Assembly (NCBI GenBank): GCA_022601535.1
Contig: JAJACK010000001.1
Coordinates: 788,893 to 852,892, forward strand
Source of the DNA: Chlamydiales bacterium
Lineage (GTDB): Bacteria > Chlamydiota > Chlamydiia > Chlamydiales > JAAKFR01
Direction: 5' to 3'
Length of the DNA stretch: 64,000 bases
The notes under the pieces were generated by a model. That model had not been told where the DNA came from, searched no databases, and saw nothing but the letters and a program-made list of their open reading frames with translations. Made by a program: the position numbers and the translations under genes. Positions 42,002 through 51,412 of this stretch are shown one piece after another. The stretch's first letter is position 1, and the number at the start of each line of letters is the position of its first letter.

Positions 42002-43244
42002 GAAAAAGCGGATTGTTGTCACTGGAATGGGAGTTGTTTCCTGTTTTGGAAATGATGTAGATACCTTTTATAACACTCTTTTAGAGGGGAAATCTGGTGT
42101 GACCACACTTGATTTCGCTCTCGATGAATATCCCACACGGATTGGTGCGCCTGTTCCCGATTTTGATGTGGGGGATTATCTCGATAAGAAATTGAACCGC
42201 CGTGTTGATCCTTGTATCCGTTTTGCTCTAGTTGCTGGAAAAAAAGCGCTTGAAAATGCCAACCTCTACGACAAGCTCGATACTTTAGATAAAGATCGAT
42301 GTGGAATTATCATTGGTTCAGGAATGGGGGGATTATCCACCTTCTATGAAGGAACAAAAGCTTTAATCACGCAGGGACACCGTCGCCTCTCTCCTTTCTT
42401 TATCCCATTTATCATCACAAATATGGCTGGCGGGCTTCTTGCAATTGACGTGGGATTTAAAGGGCCAAACTATTCTATATCTACAGCTTGTGCAACAGGG
42501 AACTATAGTATTGCAGCTGCTGCTAATCACATTCGGATGGGGCACGCTGATCTTATGGTTTGTGGTGGCGCAGAAGCAGCTGTTTCGCCGATTGGTCTTG
42601 TTGGATTTATTGCAAATAAAGCGTTATCGACACGCAATGATGAGCCGGCAAAAGCGTGTCGTCCATGGGATCGTGGGCGAGATGGTTTTGTCATAGGAGA
42701 GGGTGCTGGGACATTGATCTTAGAAAGTTTAGAGCATGCTGAAAAGAGGGGAGCTCCAATTCTTGCTGAATACCTAGGTGGTGCGATCAATTGTGATGCA
42801 TATCATATGACAGCTCCTCATGCTGAAGGGATTGGAATTTCTGACTGTATTGAACTTGCTCTTAAAGATGCAGGAGTTAACAAGAGTGAAGTGAATTACG
42901 TCAATGCACATGCGACATCAACTCCGATGGGAGACATGTCTGAACCAAGAGCATTATCAACTGTTTTTGGAAAAGATGTTTCAAAGCTCAAAATGAATTC
43001 AACCAAATCGATGATTGGCCACGCATTGGGCGCAGCTGGAGGAATTGAAGCGATTGCAACGATTATGGCGATTCGGACAGGAAAACTCCATCCGACGATC
43101 AATAGTGACGATCCAGAGCCTGATCTAAACGGGATTGACATTGTTCCAAACAAAGCACAAGATTATAAGGTGAATGTCGCTCTATCCAACTCATTTGGAT
43201 TTGGTGGCCACAACTCAGTTCTTGTCTTCAAAGCATTTGAATAG
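41994..43244 (+). CDS. fabF: 3-oxoacyl-[ACP] synthase II FabF
   Basis: 416 residues, thiolase fold. The catalytic Cys lies in SISTACATGNYSIAAA, the two catalytic His in NAHATSTPMGD and KSMIGHALGAAGGIEA, and the C-terminal SNSFGFGGHNSVLVF is intact. It extends acyl-ACP in type II fatty acid synthesis. The overlap with rsfS links it to the nadD-rsfS transcript. No other fab gene is nearby, which is also the case at the Chlamydia locus. Confidence 0.97.
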   Translation: MDKKKRIVVTGMGVVSCFGNDVDTFYNTLLEGKSGVTTLDFALDEYPTRIGAPVPDFDVGDYLDKKLNRRVDPCIRFALVAGKKALENANLYDKLDTLDKDRCGIIIGSGMGGLSTFYEGTKALITQGHRRLSPFFIPFIITNMAGGLLAIDVGFKGPNYSISTACATGNYSIAAAANHIRMGHADLMVCGGAEAAVSPIGLVGFIANKALSTRNDEPAKACRPWDRGRDGFVIGEGAGTLILESLEHAEKRGAPILAEYLGGAINCDAYHMTAPHAEGIGISDCIELALKDAGVNKSEVNYVNAHATSTPMGDMSEPRALSTVFGKDVSKLKMNSTKSMIGHALGAAGGIEAIATIMAIRTGKLHPTINSDDPEPDLNGIDIVPNKAQDYKVNVALSNSFGFGGHNSVLVFKAFE

Positions 43245-43266
43245 AAAGTCAGCTCTATATGTTTCT

Positions 43267-43614
43267 TCATCTTTGGGTCTTATCGACATTAAGCGGCCTT
43301 CCGAGTCGCTTTTCGGTTGTTTCTCTAAGGGCTGCTGTAGCAATGGCTACGACTAAACCGACAAAGACTAGGCCAATAAATCCGATCCCAATAGAGAAGA
43401 TTTTACCAATCATCGATTGGGGTGTGAGGTCTCCATAGCCGATGGTAAGAGCTGTGATAAGGCACATGTAGAGTGTTTCAAAATAGCTCATCGCCTCAAA
43501 AGGGTAGATGATGACCGAGCAGATAAGGAGAATAAGAAGAAGGGTTAACATCACTCCTCTTACAATCCAAAATGCTTTTGCAAATCCAATAACAAAATAC
43601 TTAAAATCCCTCAT
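43267..43614 (-). CDS. small two-helix potassium channel
   Basis: From the ATG at 43614 the product has 115 residues: a membrane helix (GVMLTLLLILLICSVIIY), a pore helix with the selectivity filter TIGYGDLTP, and a second helix (IGIGFIGLVFVGLVVAIATAAL). This is the minimal KcsA-type topology with no RCK or cyclic-nucleotide domain. It should form a tetrameric K+-selective channel in the inner membrane. A longer start at 43632 is possible; neither has a good ribosome binding site. It is divergent from the RND efflux operon, with only 46 bases between the start codons. Confidence 0.85.
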   Translation of the reverse strand: MRDFKYFVIGFAKAFWIVRGVMLTLLLILLICSVIIYPFEAMSYFETLYMCLITALTIGYGDLTPQSMIGKIFSIGIGFIGLVFVGLVVAIATAALRETTEKRLGRPLNVDKTQR

Positions 43615-43660
43615 AAATATCAATTCATACAAAAAAAAGAATTTTTGTTATAGGGAAGAG

Positions 43661-44740
43661 ATGAGAATATGTCTTTTTCTTTTATTATTGGTCAGTTGTG
43701 TAAGTGAGGTAAAATCACCGGTGATCCGTCCTATTAGGGCGATGCAACTTGAAGAGAAGAGTGTAGCAAGACTTCACCTTTTCCCTGGAAGAACGCGTGC
43801 TGTAGGAAGAGTGAACCTTTCATTTCGTGTTTCAGGTCCTCTTGTGAAACGACCAGTTAAGGTTGGAGATGAGGTTGTCAAAGGGCAGCTACTTGCACAG
43901 ATCGATCCTAGAGATTTTCAAGTAAAAGTTGAAAATGCTGTCGGCAAGGTAGATCAGGCGATGGCAAACCTTCGTTTTGCTGAAAGTGATTATCAACGAT
44001 CGATGAATATCTACCGTGAAGATCCAGGGGCAATTAGCGAAAGTTTTTTAGACCGTAAAAAAGAAGATGTGGGAAAATTAAAGGGTGAGGTGAGGTTTCT
44101 TGAAGCCGATTTAGAAGCTGCATACGATGAGCTTGGCTACACCTATATGCGCTCTCCTTTTAAAGGGATTGTTGTTGCAACATTTGTGGAAAATTACGAG
44201 TATGTTGAAGCTAAACAGCCGATTATCAGGCTTTTGAATCAGTCACAAATTGAAATGCTCATCGATGTGCCAGAAGGGTTGATTGCACAGATTCCTTCGG
44301 TAGAAGAGCTCTATGTTGAGATTGATGCCTATCCGGGGAAAAAATTTCCAGCACAGGTGAAAGAGATTGGAACTGAAGCTTCCATCACAACACGCACCTA
44401 TCCTGTCACCCTTATCATTGATCAGCCCGATGAGGAGACGATTTTTTCTGGAATGGCGGGACGTGCCACTTTGATCGATTCAAAAGATAAGAGATTTAGC
44501 GAAAAAGGGTACTTAGTTCCTTCATCGGCGATCTTGACAGACCCCTCTCTTGACCAATCATTTGTTTGGATCTTTGAAGGAGACCGTGTGACAAAAAGAG
44601 AGGTGGAAGTTGGGCAGTTGAGCTCGGATGGAATCCTTCTAACCGATGGCGTTTCAACAGGAGAGTGGGTCGTCATTTCGGGGGTCAATTCTCTGCAAGA
44701 AGGAGAAGAGGTCACACTATTTGACGAGGATACTCCATGA
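43661..44740 (+). CDS. RND efflux periplasmic adaptor lipoprotein (MFP family)
   Basis: 359 residues from the ATG at 43661, preceded by GGGAAGAG. A lipoprotein signal (MRICLFLLLLVSC) is followed by the HlyD-type order: barrel-sandwich half (VNLSFRVSGPLVKRPVKVGDEVVKGQLLAQIDP split over the hairpin), coiled-coil hairpin around residues 100-150, second lipoyl half (YTYMRSPFKGIVVATFVEN), and beta-barrel with a VPSSAIL segment. It couples the RND pump to the outer-membrane channel. The stop overlaps the pump gene by four bases (ATGA). A longer frame upstream to 43508 lies over the potassium channel gene and is not used. Confidence 0.92.
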   Translation: MRICLFLLLLVSCVSEVKSPVIRPIRAMQLEEKSVARLHLFPGRTRAVGRVNLSFRVSGPLVKRPVKVGDEVVKGQLLAQIDPRDFQVKVENAVGKVDQAMANLRFAESDYQRSMNIYREDPGAISESFLDRKKEDVGKLKGEVRFLEADLEAAYDELGYTYMRSPFKGIVVATFVENYEYVEAKQPIIRLLNQSQIEMLIDVPEGLIAQIPSVEELYVEIDAYPGKKFPAQVKEIGTEASITTRTYPVTLIIDQPDEETIFSGMAGRATLIDSKDKRFSEKGYLVPSSAILTDPSLDQSFVWIFEGDRVTKREVEVGQLSSDGILLTDGVSTGEWVVISGVNSLQEGEEVTLFDEDTP

Positions 44741-47700
44741 AATCGATCGTAGCCTATGCTCTTTCGCATCGGACGGTGATCTATTTTTTTGCGCTTCTTT
44801 TATTGATCGGAGGGGTTGTAAGTTTTGGTACGCTTGGCCAACTTGAAGATCCGGTCTTTACAGTGAAAAAAGCTGTGATTATCACCAAGTATCCAGGGGC
44901 GAGTCCAAAAGAGGTGGAGCTTGAAGTTACCGACCGGATTGAAACAGCGCTTCAAGAGTTGCCCCAGCTCAAACACCTCTATTCGATTTCAAGAGCTGGG
45001 GAATCGATCATTGAAGTGGATATCAAAGAGCAATTTTGGTCAGACCGCCTCCCCCAAGTTTGGGATGAGGTGAGAAGAAAAGTGAATGATGTAGCACCAA
45101 AACTTCCTCCTGGAGCGGGAAAACCTTTGGTTGGGGATGATTTTGGCTTTGTCTATGGATTTCTGCTCGCATTGACAGGTGATGGTTACTCCTACGGGGA
45201 GCTTGAAGAGTATGGGAAGATTGTTAAAAAAGAGCTCAGCCTCGTTAAAGATGTCTCGCGTGTTGAACTTTGGGGTGTGCAGCCTAAAGTGGTCTATCTC
45301 GATATTTCAGAGTCTCAATTGGCTGCATTGAAATTAACGGCAGAGACGATCAGCCACACATTGCAAAAACAGAATATGGTGGTCAACTCTGGATTTGTTG
45401 ATGATGACACCAACCGTTTTCGGATTGAACCAACAGGAGAATTTAAGAGCCCTGAAGAGATTGGAGAGTTGATCTTGCGCCCCTCTCCTAATGATATGAT
45501 CACCAATATTCTCAATGTATCGCAAGAAAAACCGATTGATCTTGAGGGGTTTGAACGAGCTCTTGAAGCAGAGAGTACAAATGTTATTCAAGTGAAAGAT
45601 ATTGCAACTGTTCGTCCAGGCTATCTCGATCCTCCCATGACAATGATGCGGTTTGATGGGAAGCCTGCAATTGGAATTCAAATCGCAGGTTCTGATGAAG
45701 CAAATATTGTAACTGTGGGGGGAGACCTCTATGAACGTCTCTCTTATTTAGTAGAACACCTTCCTATTGGGTTGGATCTTCATAAAGTTGCTTGGCAAGC
45801 AGATCTCGTTGACGATGCGGTCAATGGTTTTTTATGGAGTCTTTTGCTCGCTGTGATCATCGTCCTGGTTGTTTTGATTATTCCAAGTGGGTTGCGGATG
45901 GGAACTATCATTGGAAGTAACTTATTTCTTACGATTTTAGGAACCTTCATCTATATGTCTATCTACAATATCCCTCTTCAAAGAATGTCACTTGGAGCAT
46001 TGATCATTGCTCTTGGGATGATGGTAGATAATTCGATTGTGGTTGCTGATGCAATTGCTGTGAAGATCCGTTTAGGGTTAGATCGAAAACGGGCTGCAAT
46101 TGAAGGGGCTTGTTCAAATGCGTGGCCTCTTCTCTCCGCCACATTGATTGCAACCTTTGCTTTCTATCCTATTTTTGCCTCTTCAGAAGATGCGGGAGAG
46201 TATTGTCGGACTCTCTATATTGTCGTTGCTGTCTCCTTGATCCTCAGTTGGATCATTGCGATGCTCGTCACACCTTTGCAGTGCATTGATTTTCTTCCCG
46301 AGGGTAAAGGGAGTGGGGAAGAAGAGTTTCAAACACCCCTTTTCCAATTTTTCAGAAAGGTGATTGGCAAACTGATCCGCGTGCGAGGTTTAACGATGAT
46401 TGTCCTTATTGGACTGCTTGTTTTATCTGGTGTTGGTTTTCAATTTGTGAGGCAGCTCTTTTTCCCAGATTCTACCCGCCCTCAGTTGATGATCGACTAT
46501 TGGGGGCCTGAAGGGGGGCGAATTCAAGATGTCTCTGCAGTTGCAAGTGTTTTAGAAAAAGAGGCAATGAAACAAGCCGGTGTGGAGAGTGTCACAAGCT
46601 TTATTGGAGCTGGGCCTCCCCGTTTTTATCTCCCAGTTGATCCTGAAAAACAGTATCAAAGCTATGCGCAATTGATCATCAATTTCGAAAATTTTAAGGA
46701 AGTAGACTCTTTCATTGCGACTTTCAAACCGTGGGTTGAAGAAACCGTGACAGATGGAATGGTGCGCTTCCGTAAATATGGTGTTGGTCCAGGGGATGCG
46801 TGGAAATTTGAGTTGAGGATCAGTGGTCCAGGAGAAGCAGATCTCACGACGCTTAGAGAACTTGGAGAGCAGGTGATGGCTATTGGAGAGAGATCGGAGT
46901 ATGGCACCGATTGGAGGCTTGATATGCGGAATCCTGTTTTGAAGGTGATTCCACAGTTTGATCAAAAGCGGGGGCGGTGGTCAAGTGTGACAAGAGAAGA
47001 TTTAGCCAATGCGACCCTTCGTGCTTATGAAGGACGAGAAGTTGGGCTTTACCGCGAAGGAGATACCCTCTATCCAATTGTATTGAGAAATATTGAAAGT
47101 GAGCGGGAAGATTTACTCTCAAGCATGGATATGTTGCAGATCAAACCGACAGAATCGACTAAAACAGTCCCGCTTGCCCAAGTTGCAAACAAAGTCTCTA
47201 CAAAATGGGAAGATCCGCTGATCACTCGCTGGGATCGAAGAAGAGCAGTCGCTGTGCAAGCATCTCCTAAACTTGGAGCAACATTTCCAGAGTTAAAAAA
47301 GAGTATTAAAAAGGAGATCGAAGCGGTAGATCTCCCTCCGGGATACGAATTTTTCTGGGATGGAGAGGAGGATAGCTCCACTTCAGCCCAAAAATCACTT
47401 ATTCCAGGAATTATTCCCGCAATCGTACTCATCCTTTTCTTGCTCATCTCTGTTTTCAATGCCTCTCGCCCTGTGATCATCATTCTTTTGACAATTCCTT
47501 TTGCAATAATTGGTGTGACAGCCGGCTTATTGATTTTCAATATTCCCTTTGGGTTTATGGCACTTCTCGGTGCAATGAGCCTAGCTGGTATGATGAACAA
47601 AAATATCGTTGTTTTGCTCGATGCAGCAGCCTTAAATGTTTCTCAAGGGATGAGCCGCCATAGAGCAATCACAGAAGCGGCCGTCTGTCGAGCACGCCCA

Positions 47701-47874
47701 GTATTGCTTGCAGCTGGCACAACGATTTTAGGAGTGATTCCTCTTCTCCCCGACGTATTTTGGGTCTCTATGGCTGTGACAATTATGGCGGGATTGGCAT
47801 TTGGCTCATTACTCACTTTGATCGCAGTTCCTGTGCTCTATTCAATCTTCTACAAGGATGTTTCAGAGAAATGA
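44737..47874 (+). CDS. RND-family efflux pump (inner membrane)
   Basis: 1045 residues, full RND length, with 12 helices and two large periplasmic loops after helices 1 and 7. The N-terminus has YFFALLLLIGGVVSFGTLGQLEDP. Helix 4 shows LGMMVDNSIVVADAIAV with the proton-relay aspartate, and the C-terminal half SLAGMMNKNIVVLLDAA and PVLLAAGTTILGVIPLL. The family is closer to the AcrB/MdtF-like HAE group than to metal exporters, but substrate is not predictable. It overlaps the adaptor upstream and the outer-membrane gene downstream by four bases each, so the operon is tightly coupled. Confidence 0.94.
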   Translation: MKSIVAYALSHRTVIYFFALLLLIGGVVSFGTLGQLEDPVFTVKKAVIITKYPGASPKEVELEVTDRIETALQELPQLKHLYSISRAGESIIEVDIKEQFWSDRLPQVWDEVRRKVNDVAPKLPPGAGKPLVGDDFGFVYGFLLALTGDGYSYGELEEYGKIVKKELSLVKDVSRVELWGVQPKVVYLDISESQLAALKLTAETISHTLQKQNMVVNSGFVDDDTNRFRIEPTGEFKSPEEIGELILRPSPNDMITNILNVSQEKPIDLEGFERALEAESTNVIQVKDIATVRPGYLDPPMTMMRFDGKPAIGIQIAGSDEANIVTVGGDLYERLSYLVEHLPIGLDLHKVAWQADLVDDAVNGFLWSLLLAVIIVLVVLIIPSGLRMGTIIGSNLFLTILGTFIYMSIYNIPLQRMSLGALIIALGMMVDNSIVVADAIAVKIRLGLDRKRAAIEGACSNAWPLLSATLIATFAFYPIFASSEDAGEYCRTLYIVVAVSLILSWIIAMLVTPLQCIDFLPEGKGSGEEEFQTPLFQFFRKVIGKLIRVRGLTMIVLIGLLVLSGVGFQFVRQLFFPDSTRPQLMIDYWGPEGGRIQDVSAVASVLEKEAMKQAGVESVTSFIGAGPPRFYLPVDPEKQYQSYAQLIINFENFKEVDSFIATFKPWVEETVTDGMVRFRKYGVGPGDAWKFELRISGPGEADLTTLRELGEQVMAIGERSEYGTDWRLDMRNPVLKVIPQFDQKRGRWSSVTREDLANATLRAYEGREVGLYREGDTLYPIVLRNIESEREDLLSSMDMLQIKPTESTKTVPLAQVANKVSTKWEDPLITRWDRRRAVAVQASPKLGATFPELKKSIKKEIEAVDLPPGYEFFWDGEEDSSTSAQKSLIPGIIPAIVLILFLLISVFNASRPVIIILLTIPFAIIGVTAGLLIFNIPFGFMALLGAMSLAGMMNKNIVVLLDAAALNVSQGMSRHRAITEAAVCRARPVLLAAGTTILGVIPLLPDVFWVSMAVTIMAGLAFGSLLTLIAVPVLYSIFYKDVSEK

Positions 47875-49331
47875 AAAAACTTCTTATTTTGACCCTTTTT
47901 TTGACAGGCTGTCTCAAGGTTGGACCCAACTACAAACCCCCTGAGGCTCCAATTCAAACCGCTTGGAAAGGAGGGGAAGTTGAAGAGCCACTCGACCAAT
48001 GGTGGACTGTTTTTAAAGATACACAGCTAGAGGAGCTAATCTATTTTGCTCGTAAACAAAACCTCTCCCTTAAGATTGCAGCATGGCGTGTGATTCAAGC
48101 TCGCGCTTTACTGGGCATTGCCGTGGGAGAATTTTTCCCGCAAACACAGGAGATTGTAGGAGATGTTGATCGGGTTAAAATCAGTAAAAATGCTCCCAAT
48201 AGTCGAGTGATCGACCGTCTTTATTGGAACTTCGATTTAGCTTTAGACATCGCATGGGAGCTCGATTTTTGGGGAAAATTTCGTCGTGTGATTGAGTCGG
48301 CAGAAGAAGACCTTCTTGTCACCGAAGCTGATTACAACGACGCACTTGTCATTTTATTAGGAGATGTCGCTTCAACTTATATTGAGATTCGAACCATTGA
48401 GGAGAGAATCGCTATTTTAGAGAGAAATGTCGCTGTTCAAAAACGGAGTTTGGAAATTGTTCAAGCACGTTTTAGAGCAGGAATGGTGACAGAACTCGAT
48501 GTACAGCAAGCAAAAACCTTGCTTTTTACAACAAGAGCCCGCCTTCCAATACTCTTAGCTGAGCTCGAAGTTGGGAAAAATGCCCTCGCCACACTCCTCG
48601 GAGTGACTCCGAGTGAAACAGAGCACTATCTCACACGATCAGGAGCGATTCCCCAAGCACCGACAACCATTGCTGTTGGTATTCCTTGCACACTACTTTG
48701 CAGGCGCCCTGATATTCGTGCAGCGTATCATCGCGCTGGAGCGCAAAGTGCACGTATTGGGGTGGCCGTCGCAGAGCTACTTCCAAGTATTTCACTTACA
48801 GGATTTTTTGGTCTTGAAACCACAGGAGATACGACAAGCGATAAAGTTGCTGGTAACAAAAAAATGTTCTCATCTGATAGTTGGACTTACACCTATGGAG
48901 GAGGGTTTCGTTGGCCTATCCTCAATTACGGTCGGTTGACAAGTCGGGTGAAGGCTGAAAAGGCTCTTTTCTACCAATCTGTTTTTGCCTATCAAAATGC
49001 CATTTTATTTGCTTATCAAGAAGTAGAAGATGCTCTGGCTAACTACACTCAATCGCTGAAACAGACAGAGGAGTTGGAAAAAAGTGCAAAGGCCGCGAGG
49101 AGAGCGACCCAACTATCTCGCACACAGTATGTCGAAGGAATTGCCGACTACACAAGAGTGCTCAATACAGAAGAAGCCGTTGTTGAACAAGAAGAGAGGC
49201 TCGCAATTGCCCGCGGAAACATTGCATTGAGTTTAGTTGCAACCTACCGAGCTTTAGGTGGGGGGTGGTACTGTGATTTATCCGCTACGCCGAAAAACCC
49301 CGTCCTTCAGGCCGGAGATGTAGGAGCGTGA
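47871..49331 (+). CDS. outer-membrane efflux lipoprotein (NodT/TolC family) with an IS-derived tail
   Basis: 486 residues from the ATG at 47871, which overlaps the pump stop (ATGA). A lipoprotein signal (MKKLLILTLFLTGC) is followed by LKVGPNYKPPEAP, the NodT-family start. LLCRRPDIRAAYHRAGAQSA is the internal signature and ATYRALGGGWYCDL the normal end. The last 16 residues, SATPKNPVLQAGDVGA, have no counterpart in the other outer-membrane factor at 1837-3225. They are encoded by the hairpin end of a decayed IS200/IS605 element. The original stop was probably lost through the insertion. The longer frame starting at 47760 is out. Confidence 0.92.
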   Translation: MKKLLILTLFLTGCLKVGPNYKPPEAPIQTAWKGGEVEEPLDQWWTVFKDTQLEELIYFARKQNLSLKIAAWRVIQARALLGIAVGEFFPQTQEIVGDVDRVKISKNAPNSRVIDRLYWNFDLALDIAWELDFWGKFRRVIESAEEDLLVTEADYNDALVILLGDVASTYIEIRTIEERIAILERNVAVQKRSLEIVQARFRAGMVTELDVQQAKTLLFTTRARLPILLAELEVGKNALATLLGVTPSETEHYLTRSGAIPQAPTTIAVGIPCTLLCRRPDIRAAYHRAGAQSARIGVAVAELLPSISLTGFFGLETTGDTTSDKVAGNKKMFSSDSWTYTYGGGFRWPILNYGRLTSRVKAEKALFYQSVFAYQNAILFAYQEVEDALANYTQSLKQTEELEKSAKAARRATQLSRTQYVEGIADYTRVLNTEEAVVEQEERLAIARGNIALSLVATYRALGGGWYCDLSATPKNPVLQAGDVGA

Positions 49332-49571
49332 GATAAGTTGCTAGTTAGAAGTTTGTTGTCTCTGAATATATTGTCGGATCATATCTACAGGAGCTCCGCC
49401 GCAGCTGCCTGCAAAGTAACTTGGTGACCAAAGGCTTTTGCCCCAAAAAAACTGTTGTAAATATTTGTTGTGTTTGTTTCATAGCACCCGACTTGAAGCA
49501 CCCTTTAGGCTATTTACAAGTTTAGAAATGGCCATTTTGGGAGGATATGTCACTAATACATGCACATGTTC
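49283..49571 (-). mobile_element. decayed IS200/IS605-family element (tnpA 3' part and right-end hairpin)
   Basis: On the minus strand a frame ending at 49341 reads WGKSLWSPSYFAGSCGGAP, then VDMIRQYIQRQ and stop, the C-terminus of IS200/IS605 TnpA Y1 transposases. Upstream in the same frame EHVHVLVTYPPKMAISKLV and NSLKGASSR give the H-x-H metal motif. A TGA at 49479-49481 breaks the frame where an arginine codon would be expected. The N-terminal third is missing. The right end survives as an imperfect hairpin at 49298-49317 (CCCCGTCC/GGCCGGAG). No tnpB is present. The element is dead, and its end is now part of the preceding coding sequence. Confidence 0.85.
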
Positions 49572-49607
49572 CTTTAGGGAAAGGAGGATGTCAAGAGATA
49601 TAGTCGA

Positions 49608-50219
49608 TTACATTTTGATAAAGAGATCTACAGAGCTATTTGGATTGATAATCTTGATCGAATAAGCAAATAGATCTGCGATGATCTCTCCTAATCCACA
49701 AAATCCTGCAACTGCAGTGATATTTGCCTTTTCCCAATGGCCAAGTGTGGCAAAAGATCCGATCAAAGCTCCAAGGGCAATAATCCCATCAAAAAGGCGA
49801 GCGATTAAACTTGCGACTAAAGCGACCATATAGGTGAGTCGTGAGGCGATCTCTTTTTTGGAAGAGGTGAAATTTTTAGCGTGAGCTAAAAGAGGTGGCA
49901 AGACTTTGTGGTGCACGATTTGATCGGAATGTATGAGCTTATCAATTTCAAGTTCGTCTTCAGGATTGCTTTTGGGATTTAAAAACTCGATAAGGCAGTT
50001 GATAGGGGCACCGAAAAGTGCCTGGGAAGAGATTCTTAACGTCTCAGTATTTTCCTTTGGGTTGAAACATCTTCTGCTCAGTGAGCCACCGGTCAAAAGA
50101 GAGCCTAAGGTGGGGATGATCAAACAGGCAATGCCACCTGCACCGACAATCCCTGCAACTGGAGCTAAAAGAATATTCCTTGTTCGTGTAACAATTTGTG
50201 TATGGCAGTTAAGTTCCAT
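49608..50219 (-). CDS. unknown membrane protein (203 aa)
   Basis: 203 residues. A hydrophobic block near residues 15-45 (LLAPVAGIVGAGGIACLIIP) and another from about 130 to 190 (LTYMVALVASLIARLFDGIIAL and a Gly/Ala-rich stretch) suggest three to five membrane segments, with a polar middle. No family is recognised. The paired hydrophobic segments resemble inclusion-membrane proteins, but length and spacing are not decisive. It is flanked by the dead IS at its 3' side and is divergent from the Nudix gene. Confidence 0.65.
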   Translation of the reverse strand: MELNCHTQIVTRTRNILLAPVAGIVGAGGIACLIIPTLGSLLTGGSLSRRCFNPKENTETLRISSQALFGAPINCLIEFLNPKSNPEDELEIDKLIHSDQIVHHKVLPPLLAHAKNFTSSKKEIASRLTYMVALVASLIARLFDGIIALGALIGSFATLGHWEKANITAVAGFCGLGEIIADLFAYSIKIINPNSSVDLFIKM

Positions 50220-50287
50220 AAGTGAGATGGTTTTATCAGATCTTAATAGTATTGCGCCATAGAAGATTTTTTTTTATAATCGCAGGA

Positions 50288-50671
50288 ATGATTCACTGTT
50301 TTGGTATTATTCCTCTCCGCAACAAGGAGAGCGAAACGCTTTTAGTCCTTCATAAGAAGGGGCATTGGGCTTTTCCAAAGGGACATCCCAATGGAAATGA
50401 ATCGGAAAAAGAGACAGCTAAGCGGGAGTTTGAAGAGGAGACAGGGCTCCATGTTGTTCATTTTTATGAGAAAAAACCGCTTGTTGAGCGGTATAAAGTA
50501 GATGGAGAGGAAAAAACAGTGACCTATTTCATCGCTGAGGTAGATGGTGTTTTCGACTTGCAAGAAGAAGAAATCGAAGCGTGTCAGTGGCTCACTCTAG
50601 ATGAAGCTTTGGAATATGCAACATTTGAAGAGACAAAAAACATGATCACTTGTCTGAAAAAGTGCTTTTGA
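50288..50671 (+). CDS. Nudix hydrolase
   Basis: 127 residues from the ATG at 50288 (CGCAGGA before it). The Nudix box GHPNGNESEKETAKREFEEE plus TGL fits G-x5-E-x7-R-E-U-x-E-E-x-G-U exactly. Short MutT/Ap4A-type Nudix proteins of this kind clean up nucleotide by-products, and GHWAFPKGH resembles diadenosine tetraphosphate hydrolases. A longer frame starting at 50222 would add a hydrophobic leader with no family counterpart. The stop overlaps the end of ppa by 26 bases on the opposite strand. The pair is also adjacent in Chlamydia. Confidence 0.92.
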   Translation: MIHCFGIIPLRNKESETLLVLHKKGHWAFPKGHPNGNESEKETAKREFEEETGLHVVHFYEKKPLVERYKVDGEEKTVTYFIAEVDGVFDLQEEEIEACQWLTLDEALEYATFEETKNMITCLKKCF

Positions 50672-51332
50672 GGAAGTCCCTGATCCCTGAGAAATGGTCT
50701 TGATAATCTTGTTGACCAAGCTTAATCACTTCAAGCGCCTCTTTTCTATCGTAGACCGCATCGATCTCAAGCCGTCTCTCTTCCCCACCGAGGTCGGCTG
50801 GAGATTCCTTATAGGTTAAGAAGTAGTGTTGAAGACGGTCGATCAAGTTTGCTGGACAATCTTTGAGATTTTTGATGTCTCCGTAGATCAGATCTCCTTT
50901 CAGAACCGCGATGATTTTGTCATCGGCCTCATTTTTATCGATCGCTCTAAATCCTCCAATCGGGATCGCTGTGACTAAGAGATCTCCACGCAAGAAAGGT
51001 TTTTCAGTCAAAATACAGATGTCAAGAGGATCATCATCTCCCTGAATATCTTTTCGCTTTGACTTTTTAGAGCAGTACTCTCCCACACGTTTGCCTGCAT
51101 GTGTTTGAGGGATTAAACCGTAGAGAGCAGGACAGTAATTAGAATACTTTTGAGGACGGTCAGCTTTGAGAAGTCCTGTCGATTTATCAAGTTCAAATTT
51201 TACAGTGTCCGTCGGAACAATTTCAACGTAACAGTGGATCTCTTCAGGGGCGTTCTCCCCAATATCAACACCGTGCCAAGGATGGGCGCGGCAAAAGAGA
51301 TTCATTAAATTCCAAATAGGTTGATCTTTCAT
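50646..51332 (-). CDS. ppa: inorganic pyrophosphatase
   Basis: 228 residues from the ATG at 51332 (AAGGGG before it). The soluble family I core is present: VKFELDKSTGLLKADRPQ, YCPALYGLIPQT, GDDDPLDICILTEKP with the metal-binding aspartates, and EADDKIIAVLKGDLIYGD, then LQHYFLTYKE. The wording is very close to Chlamydia Ppa, including AHPWHG near the N-terminus. It hydrolyses pyrophosphate from biosynthesis. Two earlier starts in the same frame, up to 51428, overlap the divergent leucine dehydrogenase gene and are unlikely. Confidence 0.95.
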   Translation of the reverse strand: MKDQPIWNLMNLFCRAHPWHGVDIGENAPEEIHCYVEIVPTDTVKFELDKSTGLLKADRPQKYSNYCPALYGLIPQTHAGKRVGEYCSKKSKRKDIQGDDDPLDICILTEKPFLRGDLLVTAIPIGGFRAIDKNEADDKIIAVLKGDLIYGDIKNLKDCPANLIDRLQHYFLTYKESPADLGGEERRLEIDAVYDRKEALEVIKLGQQDYQDHFSGIRDFLKSTFSDK

Positions 51333-51412
51333 GCCCCTTAGCATAACGGATTCTTTGACTTCTATCAACAAATATGAGAAAATACCTGATAAATTTTTGG
51401 AGGATTTGCAGG

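Noticed and set aside
47070-47600. 176-residue minus-strand frame inside the RND pump gene
   Set aside because: Shadow of a conserved gene.
50222-50287. hydrophobic leader extending the Nudix protein
   Set aside because: No Nudix homologue type has it and the ATG at 50288 has a ribosome binding site; more likely non-coding.
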